This document shows positions 8,499 to 15,706 of a DNA stretch of 21,194 nucleotides, piece after piece. Every line of letters starts with the position of its first letter. Positions within the stretch are counted from its first letter, which is position 1. Under the pieces are notes generated by a model that was not told the origin of the DNA, searched no databases, and saw only the letters and a list, made by a program, of their open reading frames with translations. Location: positions 1 to 21,194 of the forward strand of contig JBGCDT010000287.1 of assembly GCA_045105695.1 (NCBI GenBank). Direction: 5' to 3'. This DNA is from CALGLS01 sp045105695. Lineage in GTDB: Bacteria; Bacteroidota; Bacteroidia; Chitinophagales; Saprospiraceae. Made by a program: the position numbers and the translations under genes.

Positions 8499-8759
8499 TT
8501 AGTTTCCAGCTTTGATGAAACGCTGACTCACTTCCAATCCAGGGATTCTAACAACGTGTACACCATCGCTCAATTCACCCACCTCGAAACTAAAGGTATT
8601 CAACCCTTCTACTAAGTCAATCTCACGAGTCTGAACTAATGCTCCACGAATATCGTAGATCGCAAGCATCGCCGTTTGGTTCGTTGTAGATTCCACTTCT
8701 AGATTAAGTACAGTAGAAGCCGGTACTGGCACGGGTGTTATAAATAGATCGATTAATAT
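8499..8759 (-). pseudogene. Relic of a secreted protein: isolated T9SS C-terminal sorting domain
   Basis: The minus-strand frame is open for 86 codons, from a stop just upstream of 8759 to TAA at 8499-8501. It encodes little more than a type A T9SS sorting domain: a PVPASTVLNLEV start (usual form PNPA..LNI), then IYDIRGALVQT, LSDGVHVVRI and a basic tail ending QRFIKAGN. These tails are normally the last 70-90 residues of a large exported protein. Here there is no cargo domain, no signal peptide and no ATG; the only candidate start is GTG at 8732. The gene body appears to have been lost while the 3' end and its terminator were kept. A sequencing or assembly error upstream is a less likely alternative, because the preceding 580 bases show no matching cargo sequence that I recognise. 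Confidence 0.65.
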
Positions 8760-9288
8760 TTAATTTTCAGATGTTATACCAGAGGTACGAGGATATTTTT
8801 GGTTTTGGTTTTTTCAAATTTGAAAAAAATGAATTTAACAGTATCTCTAAGTCGTTGATTTTAGCCATAGAAAGAGCCTGCGACATGAATAAATTTCATT
8901 CGCAAAACGAGAAAGAGTATGATCTCAAGAAGAGTCTTTTGACGGAGGTCAAGTGAGTCTAAGATTTCAAATCGGGCTAAAATGGTCTCGTAAGTTCTGG
9001 AGGACGCATATAATAAGTTTCCAATGTGGCTATTGTTCGAACATGTTTTATTTTTATATTCTGAGTTTACAATTATGATTATGAATAGGATGATTACGGG
9101 TATGATCGAGTAGAAGTGAAAGAACTTGGTTAGGCCTATTATTTTACTAGAACAATCTATTTATTTTCAACTCAGGTAAGATTAGGATCAAGAGGCACAT
9201 TAGCTTAGAAACATCGTAAAACAAGCGTTACTAATTATCCTCTTTTAATAATAGCCAAAAGCTGGAGAGGCCTTTATGGCAAATTAGA
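8760..9288. other. Gene-poor stretch with one doubtful small ORF
   Basis: There is no gene I can defend in this stretch of about 530 bases. A 61-codon plus-strand frame (8771-8956) encodes a Phe- and Lys-rich peptide ending SLLTEVK. It matches nothing I recognise and has no visible ribosome binding site. Downstream plus-strand frames are broken by stops. The position, directly upstream of the T9SS relic, suggests this is where the cargo part of that gene was replaced or eroded. Confidence 0.4.
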
Positions 9289-9318
9289 AAAGCCCGCAAT
9301 TAAAAGATTGCAGGCTTT
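9289..9318 (-). terminator. Rho-independent terminator of the DoxX-like gene
   Basis: The arms AAAGCCCGCAAT (plus strand, ending 9300) and ATTGCAGGCTTT (ending 9318) form a 12-bp stem with one mismatch and a six-base loop, TAAAAG. On the minus strand the stem is followed by TTTTCTAATTT. It lies 27 bases after the stop codon of the small membrane protein gene. Confidence 0.75.
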
Positions 9319-9344
9319 AGTAACATTTACTGACCTAGAAAAAG

Positions 9345-9791
9345 CTATCTGGCTACCTCCAAGACTACTTCTTGTTCTTTATCAGGAAAGACAACCAGCA
9401 GCGCACAAATAATAATTACATTTTTATAAATATACTGTCCCAACAAGGTCGGTGAGATCAAAGAGTCCTGAAAAACCAACTCCGGTGATAAAAACAAGGG
9501 AGAGAAGGTCATCACCAAATGAGCAATCGCAATGATAATGATTGGACGCAACATGGTTCGGATCATCAGGCAAACTCCAATTCCGACCTCTAATGTTGCC
9601 AACAAATACAGACACAGTTTAGGCGGCAACAAACCAAAAGATAGTTTGCACACGGTACTACAGCCTATCTCCTCAGCAGGGCTAAGATTAGGAAAAAACT
9701 TTAGGATTCCGAAATAGAAAAATACCACCCCTATACTAATAGTGAGAAAAGTAATTTTTTTCTGAAAGTTGTTATTCTCTGAAAAATTCAT
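9345..9791 (-). CDS. DoxX-like small integral membrane protein
   Basis: The 148-residue protein has about four membrane segments, roughly residues 13-33, 55-75, 80-100 and 118-136. The segment YFGILKFFPNLSPAEEIG, followed by FGLLPPKLCLYLLATLE, fits the DoxX-like family of four-helix membrane proteins, in which FxGxxKFFP-LSPAE is a common pattern in Bacteroidota (family recognition from memory). Two cysteines sit close together in CSTVC between the first two helices. Function is unknown: the DoxX family includes thiosulfate:quinone oxidoreductase subunits and many unassigned proteins, and no partner gene is present. It is a single-gene unit with its own terminator. A gap of about 250 bases lies upstream, in which I see only an 11-bp inverted repeat. 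Confidence 0.75.
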   Translation of the reverse strand: MNFSENNNFQKKITFLTISIGVVFFYFGILKFFPNLSPAEEIGCSTVCKLSFGLLPPKLCLYLLATLEVGIGVCLMIRTMLRPIIIIAIAHLVMTFSPLFLSPELVFQDSLISPTLLGQYIYKNVIIICALLVVFPDKEQEVVLEVAR

Positions 9792-9807
9792 AGGAATAAT
9801 GATTTGG

Positions 9808-9883
9808 TTTTAAGTAATTGCTTAGTGCTAAAAAACAGAAAATCATTCAGAACGAGCGACGCTGAAATGACTATTACTTAAAA
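9808..9883. repeat. 11-bp inverted repeat upstream of the DoxX-like gene
   Basis: TTTTAAGTAAT (9808-9818) is repeated exactly in inverted form as ATTACTTAAAA (9873-9883), 17 to 92 bases upstream of the DoxX-like start. It could be an operator pair or a cruciform. It is AT-rich, so chance is a real alternative. Confidence 0.35.
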
Positions 9884-10043
9884 TCGATTTTGAAAAAAAC
9901 GGAGGGGAAAATAGAAGGTTCTAATATACAAAAATCTGTCTTGACTTATTGGGGTATTTATTAGCTACGCTTAAACAAAAATATTTATATTCCTAGTAAT
10001 CAATGAATTACACATATCAATTGATTTCAAGCCCTAGGTTTAT

Positions 10044-11561
10044 TTAATCTTCTAACTGCTCCAAAGCAAGCCTACCCTTCTCATAATTAGGATTGATTTT
10101 CAAGGTCTGTTGATAGCACGACTTAGCTGTCATTGTATCTCCTATATTCAAATTCGCATTGCCTAATAATCGCCAAGCATAAGTTGACTTCTCATCCAAT
10201 GTGAGATAGTACTCCAGAATCTCTTTTGATTGTTTCCAATGCTTACTATTTTCTAGAATGGCTCCTGTAGTAAGTATATCTTCATCATCTACATAATAAT
10301 TATCCGTTGTATCTTTTTTCATTTCTGACCATAACTCCCTTGCTTTTTCCAAACCATCTTTTTTATATACCTCCGCAAATTTATAACGAGCTGATAGGTT
10401 GTAGGACTTTGGTTCTTTATTGAAAAGAATTTCTGAAGTAGCATTAATAATCCTTGCTGTTCTAGAAAAATCCCGATTGGCCATCACAATAATTGAGTAA
10501 TCGTCTTTCGGATAGATGTACATCATGGCTTCAAAACCGGTATCAAAACCCGTGTGCATGATAATCGGACGGTTCAGGTAAGATTGCAAAAACCAACTCA
10601 GTGCAATTTCATCCTCCCAAGGAGTATCAAACTGAGGTGACAACAAAAGGTCAAAATATTTCTCTTCCAATAATTCATAATCGCCATTTTTTCCTTTTCC
10701 CAAATGAATCATTCCCCAACGACACATGTCTGGCAGTGTAGTCACTACTCCTGAGCTTGGGAATAAGCGCTCGTTGTATGGATAAGGTGTCAATTGCTCA
10801 GTTGTCAAACTGTAAGAATTAGCTGTTGCCCAATTGGAAGGGAATCCATCTTTTGACTTCTTAAAGCCAGTGCCAGTCATTCCAGCTGGTTCTAAAACAG
10901 CGGTCGAAAGATATTCGTCGAATGGCATTCCGCTCGCCCGACTAATCACAACGCCTAATAAATCAAATGCAGAATTACTATAACTAAATTTTTCACCTGG
11001 CTTAAAGTCCAATTCCTTTTCTTGCAGAATTTCTAAATTTTCATTAACTGCATCAACTCCGTAGGATGGATTGAGCCAATCATCAACCGCTATATTTCTT
11101 GGAATACCAGAAGTATGTGACAGAATATGACGAATGGTGATTTCAGAAAATCGATCATCTTTCATTTCAAATTCAGGAATATGATCCACTATCTTATCAT
11201 CCAATTTTAATTTGCCCTCCTGAACCAGCTTCACTATAGCAACTGCCGAAAATGGTTTAGAGACAGAGGCAATATGAAAAGCAGTGTTAAAATCTGCTTT
11301 TATTTTTTGTCCAACATCTGCATATCCAAAAGTACGAGCGTAGAGAATTTCCTTTCCATTCGTAACACCAATGGCTAAGGCCGCTTTATTGTCTGTCAAC
11401 ATTCGGAGTGCTTTAACGTAGGGCGTAAGCAAACTGTCCAGGCGTTTTCCTTCTTCACCAATAACGATGTTTTCTTTTATTTGAGTCAATGGTCTTTCCG
11501 TAGGTGATTGACAACTCAAAAAGTAAAAAAGAAAAGACAATAGAAAGATTGGTGTTTTCAT
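10044..11561 (-). CDS. Lipoprotein serine hydrolase, beta-lactamase/PBP4 fold with C-terminal TPR
   Basis: The 505-residue protein has a lipoprotein signal (FLLSFLFYFLSC, lipidated C17) and is probably anchored in an envelope membrane. The catalytic domain (about 40-400) has the three motifs of the class C beta-lactamase/esterase/DD-peptidase group: S99-V-S-K102, Y194-S-N196 and H336-T-G338. The HTG form is common in esterase- and peptidase-like members. The C-terminal part (about 425-505) has TPR-like helices (AWRLLGNANLNIGD, CYQQTLKINPNYEKG). The substrate cannot be told: D-amino-acid peptides, esters or beta-lactams are all possible within the family. It starts 11 bp after the stop of the aromatic amino acid hydroxylase gene, so the two are probably co-transcribed. 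I see no clear terminator after it. Confidence 0.9.
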   Translation of the reverse strand: MKTPIFLLSFLFYFLSCQSPTERPLTQIKENIVIGEEGKRLDSLLTPYVKALRMLTDNKAALAIGVTNGKEILYARTFGYADVGQKIKADFNTAFHIASVSKPFSAVAIVKLVQEGKLKLDDKIVDHIPEFEMKDDRFSEITIRHILSHTSGIPRNIAVDDWLNPSYGVDAVNENLEILQEKELDFKPGEKFSYSNSAFDLLGVVISRASGMPFDEYLSTAVLEPAGMTGTGFKKSKDGFPSNWATANSYSLTTEQLTPYPYNERLFPSSGVVTTLPDMCRWGMIHLGKGKNGDYELLEEKYFDLLLSPQFDTPWEDEIALSWFLQSYLNRPIIMHTGFDTGFEAMMYIYPKDDYSIIVMANRDFSRTARIINATSEILFNKEPKSYNLSARYKFAEVYKKDGLEKARELWSEMKKDTTDNYYVDDEDILTTGAILENSKHWKQSKEILEYYLTLDEKSTYAWRLLGNANLNIGDTMTAKSCYQQTLKINPNYEKGRLALEQLED

Positions 11562-11572
11562 TTTTTTAAATT

Positions 11573-13339
11573 TTAATCAGAGTTAATTTTATATTCTTCC
11601 AACAACTCCAAGCCTCCATTAATTAACTGTTTCAAATTTGGATGTGCTGCACGAAGTTCTTCGAGGTGTTGACTTAGCTCCTTTTGCAATTCCTCCCCTT
11701 CTGCAAGTTCCAACAACTCTAAGGTAAGCAACCATTGTTTAGGATGATCATTTTTTAAAGATTGAAAAATCGTTTTTAGCTTTTCATCTTTTTGTGTTTC
11801 CTCCTCTCTTAGTTGACGAACCAGCGCGTATTGATTTTCGAGATCTAAAGTCGCCTTTGATTTTTCAGGTCGAATGGTTTCTACTTTAGAAGCTTCGTAC
11901 AAATTCGGAAATGAATTATTGTCAGCAGCTCCTGCGTAGGCGGCAATTATTTTACTACCGATGGCCATGTCAAATTCACCATACTCTGGTTTAAATAAAA
12001 CTTCATCTCCATAAGTAACGGTGCAGTCTGTCAGTTGAATCAACATCAGTTTTCCTTGGATATTTCTGATGCCAGTCACGTTCATCCCTTCGACTTTGAT
12101 ACCGCTTTCAAATTCAAAAGACAGCCATTTGTTATCATAAAAATTATAAGCCTTTAAATCAAAGGGCCCCATGTCTTCAATAGCCAGATTGATATTTTTT
12201 AGTTTCCCTAAAGGTGAGCTAAAACCATGGCTATGATAATTTATTCCATGACCGATTAATTCTTTTTCACGAAAAGCTAAAGCTGTTGGTCCATTGGTTT
12301 TGAAGAAAATAACTTCGTTGTCTTCGTTTAGAATCCTTCGTTCGAACTGCCCAGAGATTTGCAAGCCGGTATTTAACTCTATGGTTCCGACCATTTGAGA
12401 TTCGATGAGTTTTTGCAAACCTTTTGCTCCTCCTTTTCGCAAACTTAACGTGTTGGCAAACTCTTCTAAGACTTCCATCAAGTAAGAAAAATCTGGCGTT
12501 ACATAAAGCTGCGGTTGTGGTTTAGTAATGTCAAAACCTTGCTGAGCAGACTTGATCGAGTAAGGCAATTTCTTCACTTCAGCACTCATACACCATTTGC
12601 TTTCTCCGATAGAAGATAACAAACCAGCCCCATAAATTTTAGGATCTTCCAACGTTCCAATCAAACCATACTCTACACTCCACCATTGTAAATTCCGCAT
12701 TTGCGCCATTTCTGAAAAGGCAACTTCCATCTCTTGCAAGCGATCTACTTCTTTGGTAGCCATTTCAATTTCTGATTCCTCAACACCTTCTGCCTCTTTT
12801 AAAATCGACAATTTCCGAACGGCTTCGTACAACTCAATGTCATGTCGCGACATAATCGCCTTGGCTCCCACATCCCCTAAACGTCTCAGGTATTCTGCAT
12901 AATCCGGATTCGCAATAATGGGCGCATGCCCAGCCGCTTCGTGTACAATATCAGGAGCGGGTGTGTATTCGATATTTTCCAACTGCCGCATATCAGAAGC
13001 AATGACCAAAACCTTATATGCCTGAAACTCCATAAAAGCATTGGGTGGAATAAAACCATCCACTGCTACTGCGGCCCAGCCGATTTCTTTTAGAATGCGG
13101 TTCATGCCATACATGCTTGGAATCTTTTCTATGCCGATCCCTGTTTTTTGAAGTCCTTCGAGGTAAGAACTGTGCGCTACTTTGGAAAGATAGCTTACGT
13201 TTTTGCGCATGACATAACGCCAGACTGCCTGATTGATAGGCGTGTAAGTATCATAGTCCTGTGGCTTGATAAATTGCTTGAGATGCTCGGGCAAGCGGTC
13301 GATGAGTTCGTTGGATTCGAAGGAAGGGTGCTCTGTCAT
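11573..13339 (-). CDS. Biopterin-dependent aromatic amino acid hydroxylase with long C-terminal extension
   Basis: The 588-residue protein has a catalytic domain in about its first 300 residues. The iron-binding triad of the phenylalanine/tyrosine/tryptophan hydroxylase family is present: H133 and H138 in PDIVHEAAGHAP, and E223 in WWSVEYGL. It also has IYGAGLLSSIGE (235-246) and FDITKPQPQLYV (269-280). The family uses a tetrahydropterin, non-haem Fe(II) and O2 to hydroxylate an aromatic ring; for bacterial members this is usually phenylalanine to tyrosine, but the substrate here is not proved. Classical bacterial enzymes are about 260-300 residues, so the roughly 290-residue tail is extra. 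The tail has a beta-rich middle (about 315-460) and a charged helical end (about 490-585) of possible coiled coil. It lacks the N-terminal ACT domain of animal enzymes. The start ATG at 13339 gives a full N-terminus. Confidence 0.92.
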   Translation of the reverse strand: MTEHPSFESNELIDRLPEHLKQFIKPQDYDTYTPINQAVWRYVMRKNVSYLSKVAHSSYLEGLQKTGIGIEKIPSMYGMNRILKEIGWAAVAVDGFIPPNAFMEFQAYKVLVIASDMRQLENIEYTPAPDIVHEAAGHAPIIANPDYAEYLRRLGDVGAKAIMSRHDIELYEAVRKLSILKEAEGVEESEIEMATKEVDRLQEMEVAFSEMAQMRNLQWWSVEYGLIGTLEDPKIYGAGLLSSIGESKWCMSAEVKKLPYSIKSAQQGFDITKPQPQLYVTPDFSYLMEVLEEFANTLSLRKGGAKGLQKLIESQMVGTIELNTGLQISGQFERRILNEDNEVIFFKTNGPTALAFREKELIGHGINYHSHGFSSPLGKLKNINLAIEDMGPFDLKAYNFYDNKWLSFEFESGIKVEGMNVTGIRNIQGKLMLIQLTDCTVTYGDEVLFKPEYGEFDMAIGSKIIAAYAGAADNNSFPNLYEASKVETIRPEKSKATLDLENQYALVRQLREEETQKDEKLKTIFQSLKNDHPKQWLLTLELLELAEGEELQKELSQHLEELRAAHPNLKQLINGGLELLEEYKINSD

Positions 13340-13358
13340 TTTATGAATTTGAAAAACT

Positions 13359-13372
13359 GTAATTGTATTGTT
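13359..13372 (-). promoter_or_regulatory. Repeated 14-nt word upstream of the hydroxylase gene
   Basis: The minus-strand word AACAATACAATTAC ends 19 bases before the hydroxylase ATG. The same word occurs 31 bases before the lipoprotein gene that starts at 16288 (16320-16333), and once inside the sulfatase coding sequence (17554-17567). A role as a promoter-region or leader element is possible but unproved. Confidence 0.25.
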
Positions 13373-13375
13373 CTT

Positions 13376-13540
13376 GGATCAGGTTGATGAGGAGGATTTG
13401 GTAGATGGGGCCGATAGGGTTTCCCTTCTTATGTATAAAACGTATTTATTAAAATGGAGGATTCGGCAGATTTACCTATATGATGTTCAGCGTTCTACCG
13501 AATACCGTCTTATATAAGTTGCCCCTCATCAACCTAATCC
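13376..13540. repeat. Imperfect inverted-repeat element, about 165 bp
   Basis: GGATCAGGTTGATGAGG (13376-13392) and CCTCATCAACCTAATCC (13524-13540) pair over 17 bases with one mismatch. Inside them, further matching blocks occur in the same nested order: GGGGC, then CTTATGTATA against TATATAAG, then ATTCGGCAGA against the inverted copy within GTTCTACCGAAT. The whole unit thus resembles an eroded long palindrome. It fills the gap between two minus-strand genes. It may be a miniature inverted-repeat element or a large transcript structure; no transposase is present. Confidence 0.5.
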
Positions 13541-13573
13541 ACCTTTCCAAGCTCATCTCCCCTAACAACACAC

Positions 13574-14695
13574 TTACAATTTCAATGGTTCAAACTTGCC
13601 ACTATCATAAGTATAAACCCCATGCTCGTGAGAAGTAGCGAAGAGTTTCCCCTTACGATCTTTGTATAGGCCAAATAGAAAAACCGTTTGACCATTTTCT
13701 TCGATTCGATATTGAACCAACTCCTCCCCTTCTTTTTTCCAAAGACCTTCACCATAAGTCAAACCCCATAAATCACCAGCATCATCTTCCAGTATAGACA
13801 TGAAGTAAAGTGGGTCTGTAACCTCCTCTCCGTTTTCATCAAGCTCAATAGCACCTTTTTTTCTTTTGTAATTTAAAAAATGTCGATCTTTTTTCTTTTG
13901 GCTTCCTGGTTCTATCTCATAGCGATAAGTCGGATTGCAAAACCAAAAATCCCCGTTCTTATCTTCAAAGATGGAACGAATCCCGAAGGCACCTCCTTCA
14001 GGTGTAATATCCAGGTGTTTTTCATAGAGCCAGCTAACCGTTTCTCCATCATAACGACATAAGCCCGCCGAGGCTGTACCAAACCACATATGACCGCGGC
14101 TATCTTTATAGTGATCATAAATACCGAAGGGTGTATAAGTTGCTCCTGGGTTATACATATAGAAAGTGTCTACTATTGGTGGAGAAGGAAAAGTAAGGGC
14201 ATATAGTTTTTCACCGTCGTAGCGAAAGGGGCCATTTGTATCAAAGTTTGATCCTCTGAACCAAAGGTCACCTTCTTCTAATTTCCATACGCCTTTTTCT
14301 TTGGCGACAGTTAAGGTTTCTAATTTTTCTCCGTTGTATTTGGTAACGCCTCCTCTCGTATCGAAATAGATGTTACCGTTCTTATCTTCTTGAAAACCAA
14401 GAGAGGAATCTCCAGCTAATCCATCTTCTGTTGTAAAATGTCTTAATTCTTTATTGTTGAATTTGTAGACGCCATTTGATTTACTGCCAAACCAATAATT
14501 ATTTTTACTGTCCTGAAAAACAGACCAGATGTCTTTTTCCATTTCTGAAACGACGGTGCCTATTTCTTTTTTTACAATATTATTTTCAGATGTTTTATGA
14601 TCAGCGTTCATCTGAACAGTACAAGAAGAAAAATACAGCATTATTAAAAAAGAAAATTTTAGTCTAAAAAAAATATTGGGAAGCTGTAAAATCAT
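13574..14695 (-). CDS. Lipoprotein with seven-blade regulator-propeller repeats
   Basis: The 373-residue protein starts with a lipoprotein signal ending MLYFSSC (C25). The rest is made of about seven repeats of the type (F)xDxxGxxWFGTxxxGxxxYDG that form 'two-component regulator propeller' blades: WSVFQDSKNNYWFG, GFQEDKNGNIYF, WKLEEGDLWFRG, YKDSRGHMWFG, SIFEDKNGDFWF, SILEDDAGDLWGL and LYKDRKGKLFAT. Seven blades would make one full propeller. In Bacteroidota such repeats usually form the periplasmic sensor of hybrid two-component systems (SusR/BT4673-like), where two propellers precede a kinase. Here there is one propeller, no transmembrane anchor beyond the lipid, and no kinase, so it is a free-standing surface or periplasmic binding protein of unknown ligand. 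A related relic lies on the opposite strand at 14839-15000. Confidence 0.85.
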   Translation of the reverse strand: MILQLPNIFFRLKFSFLIMLYFSSCTVQMNADHKTSENNIVKKEIGTVVSEMEKDIWSVFQDSKNNYWFGSKSNGVYKFNNKELRHFTTEDGLAGDSSLGFQEDKNGNIYFDTRGGVTKYNGEKLETLTVAKEKGVWKLEEGDLWFRGSNFDTNGPFRYDGEKLYALTFPSPPIVDTFYMYNPGATYTPFGIYDHYKDSRGHMWFGTASAGLCRYDGETVSWLYEKHLDITPEGGAFGIRSIFEDKNGDFWFCNPTYRYEIEPGSQKKKDRHFLNYKRKKGAIELDENGEEVTDPLYFMSILEDDAGDLWGLTYGEGLWKKEGEELVQYRIEENGQTVFLFGLYKDRKGKLFATSHEHGVYTYDSGKFEPLKL

Positions 14696-14838
14696 GAGGT
14701 ATTTTTAATTATTGAAAAAGCATTCACAAATTAAGTTATTAATTTTCAACTAAAAAATAACGTACTCGCTCGGACTTGTTATTTAGCTGTTAATCCATTC
14801 TAAAACAAAGCTCTAGAAAAGCCATAACCTTAACTTGA

Positions 14839-15000
14839 CTAGCAAATAAAACACTCACATATGTTACGATACTCGATGGCTTGCCAAATAATGAAGTCAG
14901 TACACTTACAGAAGGCAAGGATGACAATATTTGGTTTGGTGGAAGTGATGGACTTTGGCGATATGATGGAGAGATCGTAAAGGATATGACAACTGAGTAG
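14839..15000 (+). pseudogene. Relic of a second regulator-propeller gene
   Basis: A plus-strand frame of 53 codons, bounded by TGA upstream and TAG at 14998-15000, encodes one good propeller repeat: TILDGLPNNEVSTLTEGKDD, then NIWFGGSDGLWRYDGE and a short tail. This is the typical DGLP-NN-V / D-x-IWFG / GL-RYDG pattern. There is no start codon in a sensible place, no signal peptide and no further blades, so it is a gene remnant. It is related to the intact propeller lipoprotein next door but lies on the other strand, so it is not a simple 5' extension of that gene. Confidence 0.65.
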
Positions 15001-15020
15001 TGTCTGGTTTCTTTTAAATC

Positions 15021-15067
15021 AAAAAAATAAGTCATCCCATTATATCAATGAGATGACTTATTTTTTT
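15021..15067. terminator. Strong bidirectional terminator
   Basis: A perfect 16-bp stem is formed by AAAAAAATAAGTCATC (15021-15036) and GATGACTTATTTTTTT (15052-15067) around a 15-base loop. A7 and T7 tracts at the two ends allow termination in both directions. It serves the minus-strand lipoprotein gene, whose stop is at 15084, and lies just after the stop of the plus-strand propeller relic. Confidence 0.85.
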
Positions 15068-15083
15068 AGTTACTAAAAGCTGG

Positions 15084-15560
15084 TTATTCACAAAGTGTAG
15101 CTGTAAAAGAACCTTCGACCCATTTATCACCTGTATCAGGATCATCACCGCCCTTTACTTTTCCAGAAATCTCTGTATCAGATACTGAGGTTATAATTAC
15201 AGTACAACCAAAGAAAGAAGTATTCGTAATAAACGGCCCTTGACCATCATATTCTTTCTCTTCAAGTGCTTCTGTCGTTTCTATGAAAAAACGAATATCA
15301 CCATTCAACTGACCGCTATCACAGTCTTTATTCTCTCTGTATAAGTGAAAGTAGTACCCCTCGTCGCTGAATAGAGTTCGATTTTCTACTAGAGCTGAAC
15401 CAAGTTCAAAAGCTTCGTTCTCATTGGTAGAACCTTGGGCTGGTTGGTTGGAAATCTGTTCAGAGCCATCTTCTTCGTCATCTACTTCTTCGATGGTACA
15501 GTAAGACATTAGGAATACACAGGGTAATAATAGAAAAGTGAATTTGAGAAATAATTTCAT
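15084..15560 (-). CDS. Uncharacterised acidic lipoprotein
   Basis: The 158-residue protein has a lipoprotein signal (FLLLPCVFLMSYC, probable lipidated C21) and then an acidic, low-complexity linker rich in E, D, N and Q (about 22-50). A small beta-rich domain (about 52-158) has motifs such as GYYFHLY, GDIRFFIET, TVIITSVSDTEISGKVKG and VEGSFTATLC. The pattern 'ISGKV-(x)n-VEGSF-A' resembles small beta-barrel or lipocalin-like lipoproteins common in Bacteroidota, but I cannot name a family with certainty. Four cysteines lie outside the signal and lipobox (in KDCDSG, FFGCTV and TATLCE, plus the lipidated one). It is a single gene with a strong terminator downstream. Confidence 0.75.
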   Translation of the reverse strand: MKLFLKFTFLLLPCVFLMSYCTIEEVDDEEDGSEQISNQPAQGSTNENEAFELGSALVENRTLFSDEGYYFHLYRENKDCDSGQLNGDIRFFIETTEALEEKEYDGQGPFITNTSFFGCTVIITSVSDTEISGKVKGGDDPDTGDKWVEGSFTATLCE

Positions 15561-15706
15561 ACTGCGAATATTAATTTAATTATGAATAAAAAGGTTAAAA
15601 AGACAGCTCCACATAATTCTATGCAAAGCTTTAAGACCTATATACAACGATTACTGAGTTTGATTCGCAGCCTTATTTTTCGAGAAAAATCTACGCTAGC
15701 TTTCCA

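Noticed and set aside
8771..8956. Plus-strand open frame of 61 codons as a gene
   Set aside because: No start signal, no recognisable motif and biased composition; kept only as part of the description of the gene-poor stretch.
10501..11300. Antibiotic-resistance beta-lactamase
   Set aside because: The SxxK, YSN and HTG motifs occur in a broad family of esterases and D-peptidases; the lipid anchor, HTG form and TPR tail give no reason to prefer beta-lactam hydrolysis.
13340..13573. A small gene in the gap between the hydroxylase and propeller genes
   Set aside because: No frame has coding character; the gap is better explained by the imperfect palindrome.
14790..15035. Minus-strand open frame of 81 codons
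   Set aside because: It is the antisense shadow of the plus-strand propeller relic, whose repeat motif (NIWFGGSDGLWRYDGE) is clearly the coding frame.
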